Of a stretch of 64,000 nucleotides of DNA, positions 63,635 through 64,000 are shown piece by piece. A model generated the notes under the pieces. It worked only from the letters and a program-made list of their open reading frames with translations, was not told where the DNA came from and made no database searches. The DNA is from Citrifermentans bremense R1 (lineage in GTDB: Bacteria; Desulfobacterota; Desulfuromonadia; Geobacterales; Geobacteraceae): assembly GCF_000426865.1 (NCBI RefSeq), contig NZ_AUGE01000019.1, positions 22,752 to 86,751 of the forward strand, written 5' to 3'. Numbering within the stretch: the stretch's first letter is position 1; every line of letters starts with the position of its first letter. Made by a program: the position numbers and the translations under genes.

Positions 63635-64000
63635 ATGCCAAGAGCCGCCCGTATAGACATCGAAGGTCTGCTTCAGCATGTAATCGCCCGCGGCATCGAG
63701 AAAAGAGACATCTTCTACGATGACAAGGACAGGAGAGCCTTCCTCGACCGACTCTCTCCGATGCTGCTCAAGACAAAGACCCAATGCCTCGCCTGGTCAC
63801 TCATGTCAAACCATTTCCACATCCTGCTTCGCCCCACTCAAGGAAAGCTGTCTGAGTTGATGCGGCGCCTGCTGACTGGCTACGCCGTCTCTTTCAACCT
63901 TCGCCATCACCGCAGCGGCCATCTTTTCCAGAACCGTTACAAATCAATCGTCTGCGATGAAGATGCCTACCTTTTGGAACTCGTTCGCTATATCCACCTC
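63635..64000 (+). CDS. REP-associated Y1 (IS200-like, HUH) transposase, 3' end cut by window edge
   Basis: Single-strand DNA transposase of the RAYT type. The frame from ATG 63635-63637 (MPRAARIDIEGLLQHVIARG) stays open for 122 codons to the edge. It shows the HV..RG beta strand, YDDKDRRAFLDRL, the HUH motif in MSNHFHILLRPT, and GHLFQNRYKSIVCDEDAYLL with the downstream helix. The catalytic Tyr expected after these (in the DEDAYLLELVRYIHL segment) appears to be present. RAYT proteins act on REP-like palindromes, several of which lie in this window. Confidence 0.9.
   Translation, partial: MPRAARIDIEGLLQHVIARGIEKRDIFYDDKDRRAFLDRLSPMLLKTKTQCLAWSLMSNHFHILLRPTQGKLSELMRRLLTGYAVSFNLRHHRSGHLFQNRYKSIVCDEDAYLLELVRYIHL

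Overview
The window looks like a chromosomal segment of a GC-rich, anaerobic, metal-reducing deltaproteobacterium of the Geobacter/Geomonas/Citrifermentans type. The evidence is the gene content, not a database match: a selenocysteine formate dehydrogenase, a small monohaem cytochrome c, an indolepyruvate:ferredoxin oxidoreductase next to two phenylacetate-CoA ligases and a Liv transporter, a MucR-type regulator, rubredoxin with a CoA-disulfide-reductase-like flavoprotein, and several dispersed hairpin repeat families. There is no rRNA, CRISPR array, phage or plasmid module. Two tRNA genes, one SAM riboswitch and one bacterial SECIS element are present.

Layout. 1-10.9 kb is a metal (copper/silver) resistance block on the minus strand: a TolC-CusB-CusA tripartite pump (cusA runs off the left edge), an FtsX/ATPase ABC pair with a periplasmic CxxC, and a csoR-copA-small HMBD protein operon headed by two CsoR-type operator palindromes. 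11.2-15.6 kb carries aconitase, a CoA-disulfide-reductase-like enzyme and rubredoxin. 16-18 kb is a short plus-strand group (MFS, VOC, flavin-barrel protein). 18.2-23.3 kb is a three-subunit formate dehydrogenase whose catalytic gene is read through an in-frame TGA at 22718-22720. A monohaem cytochrome c follows at 23.6 kb.

24.0-35.1 kb is one long minus-strand run: iorA-iorB-paaK-ACT-(livK remnant)-livK-livH-livM-livG-livF-paaK. It fits uptake and oxidative degradation of aromatic (and branched) amino acids through aryl-pyruvates to aryl-acetyl-CoA. Its gaps are filled with hairpin repeats, and one substrate-binding gene has been cut down to its 3' half beside such a repeat. 35.4-38.6 kb holds small housekeeping or unknown genes (PF04020-like membrane protein, methyltransferase, DUF72, TcdA). 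38.8-43.5 kb is a MacA-MacB-TolC export operon. 44-46.1 kb has a superoxide dismutase, two small proteins, tRNA-Leu(CAA) and tRNA-Ala(GGC). 46.2-51.5 kb is a four-gene envelope operon: unknown periplasmic protein, ABC ATPase, large FtsX permease and an AttH/CrtC-like protein. 51.6-57.8 kb has an AI-2E-type permease, two lipoproteins, an MFS carrier and an AMP ligase-ACP-acyltransferase fusion. 58-61.5 kb contains a MucR-like regulator and a SAM-riboswitch-controlled pair of trans-sulfuration enzymes. 61.8-64 kb has a coiled-coil/J-domain/leucine-rich-repeat protein and the start of a REP-associated (Y1, HUH) transposase.

The main unifying oddity is the set of dispersed palindromic repeats: a GGGGACTGGCTCC...GTGCCTGTCCCC family, a GTTCCCAAGCTGGAGCTTGGGAAC-like family, a CCACAGAGGTC family, a CACCCCGACCC family and ATTGACA arrays. 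They sit almost only between genes, with a Y1 transposase gene of the RAYT kind at the right edge. No clearly novel multi-gene defence or signalling system was found. The most unusual candidates are the J-domain/LRR fusion, the AttH-ABC operon with its unknown periplasmic partner, and the ligase-ACP-acyltransferase neighbourhood.
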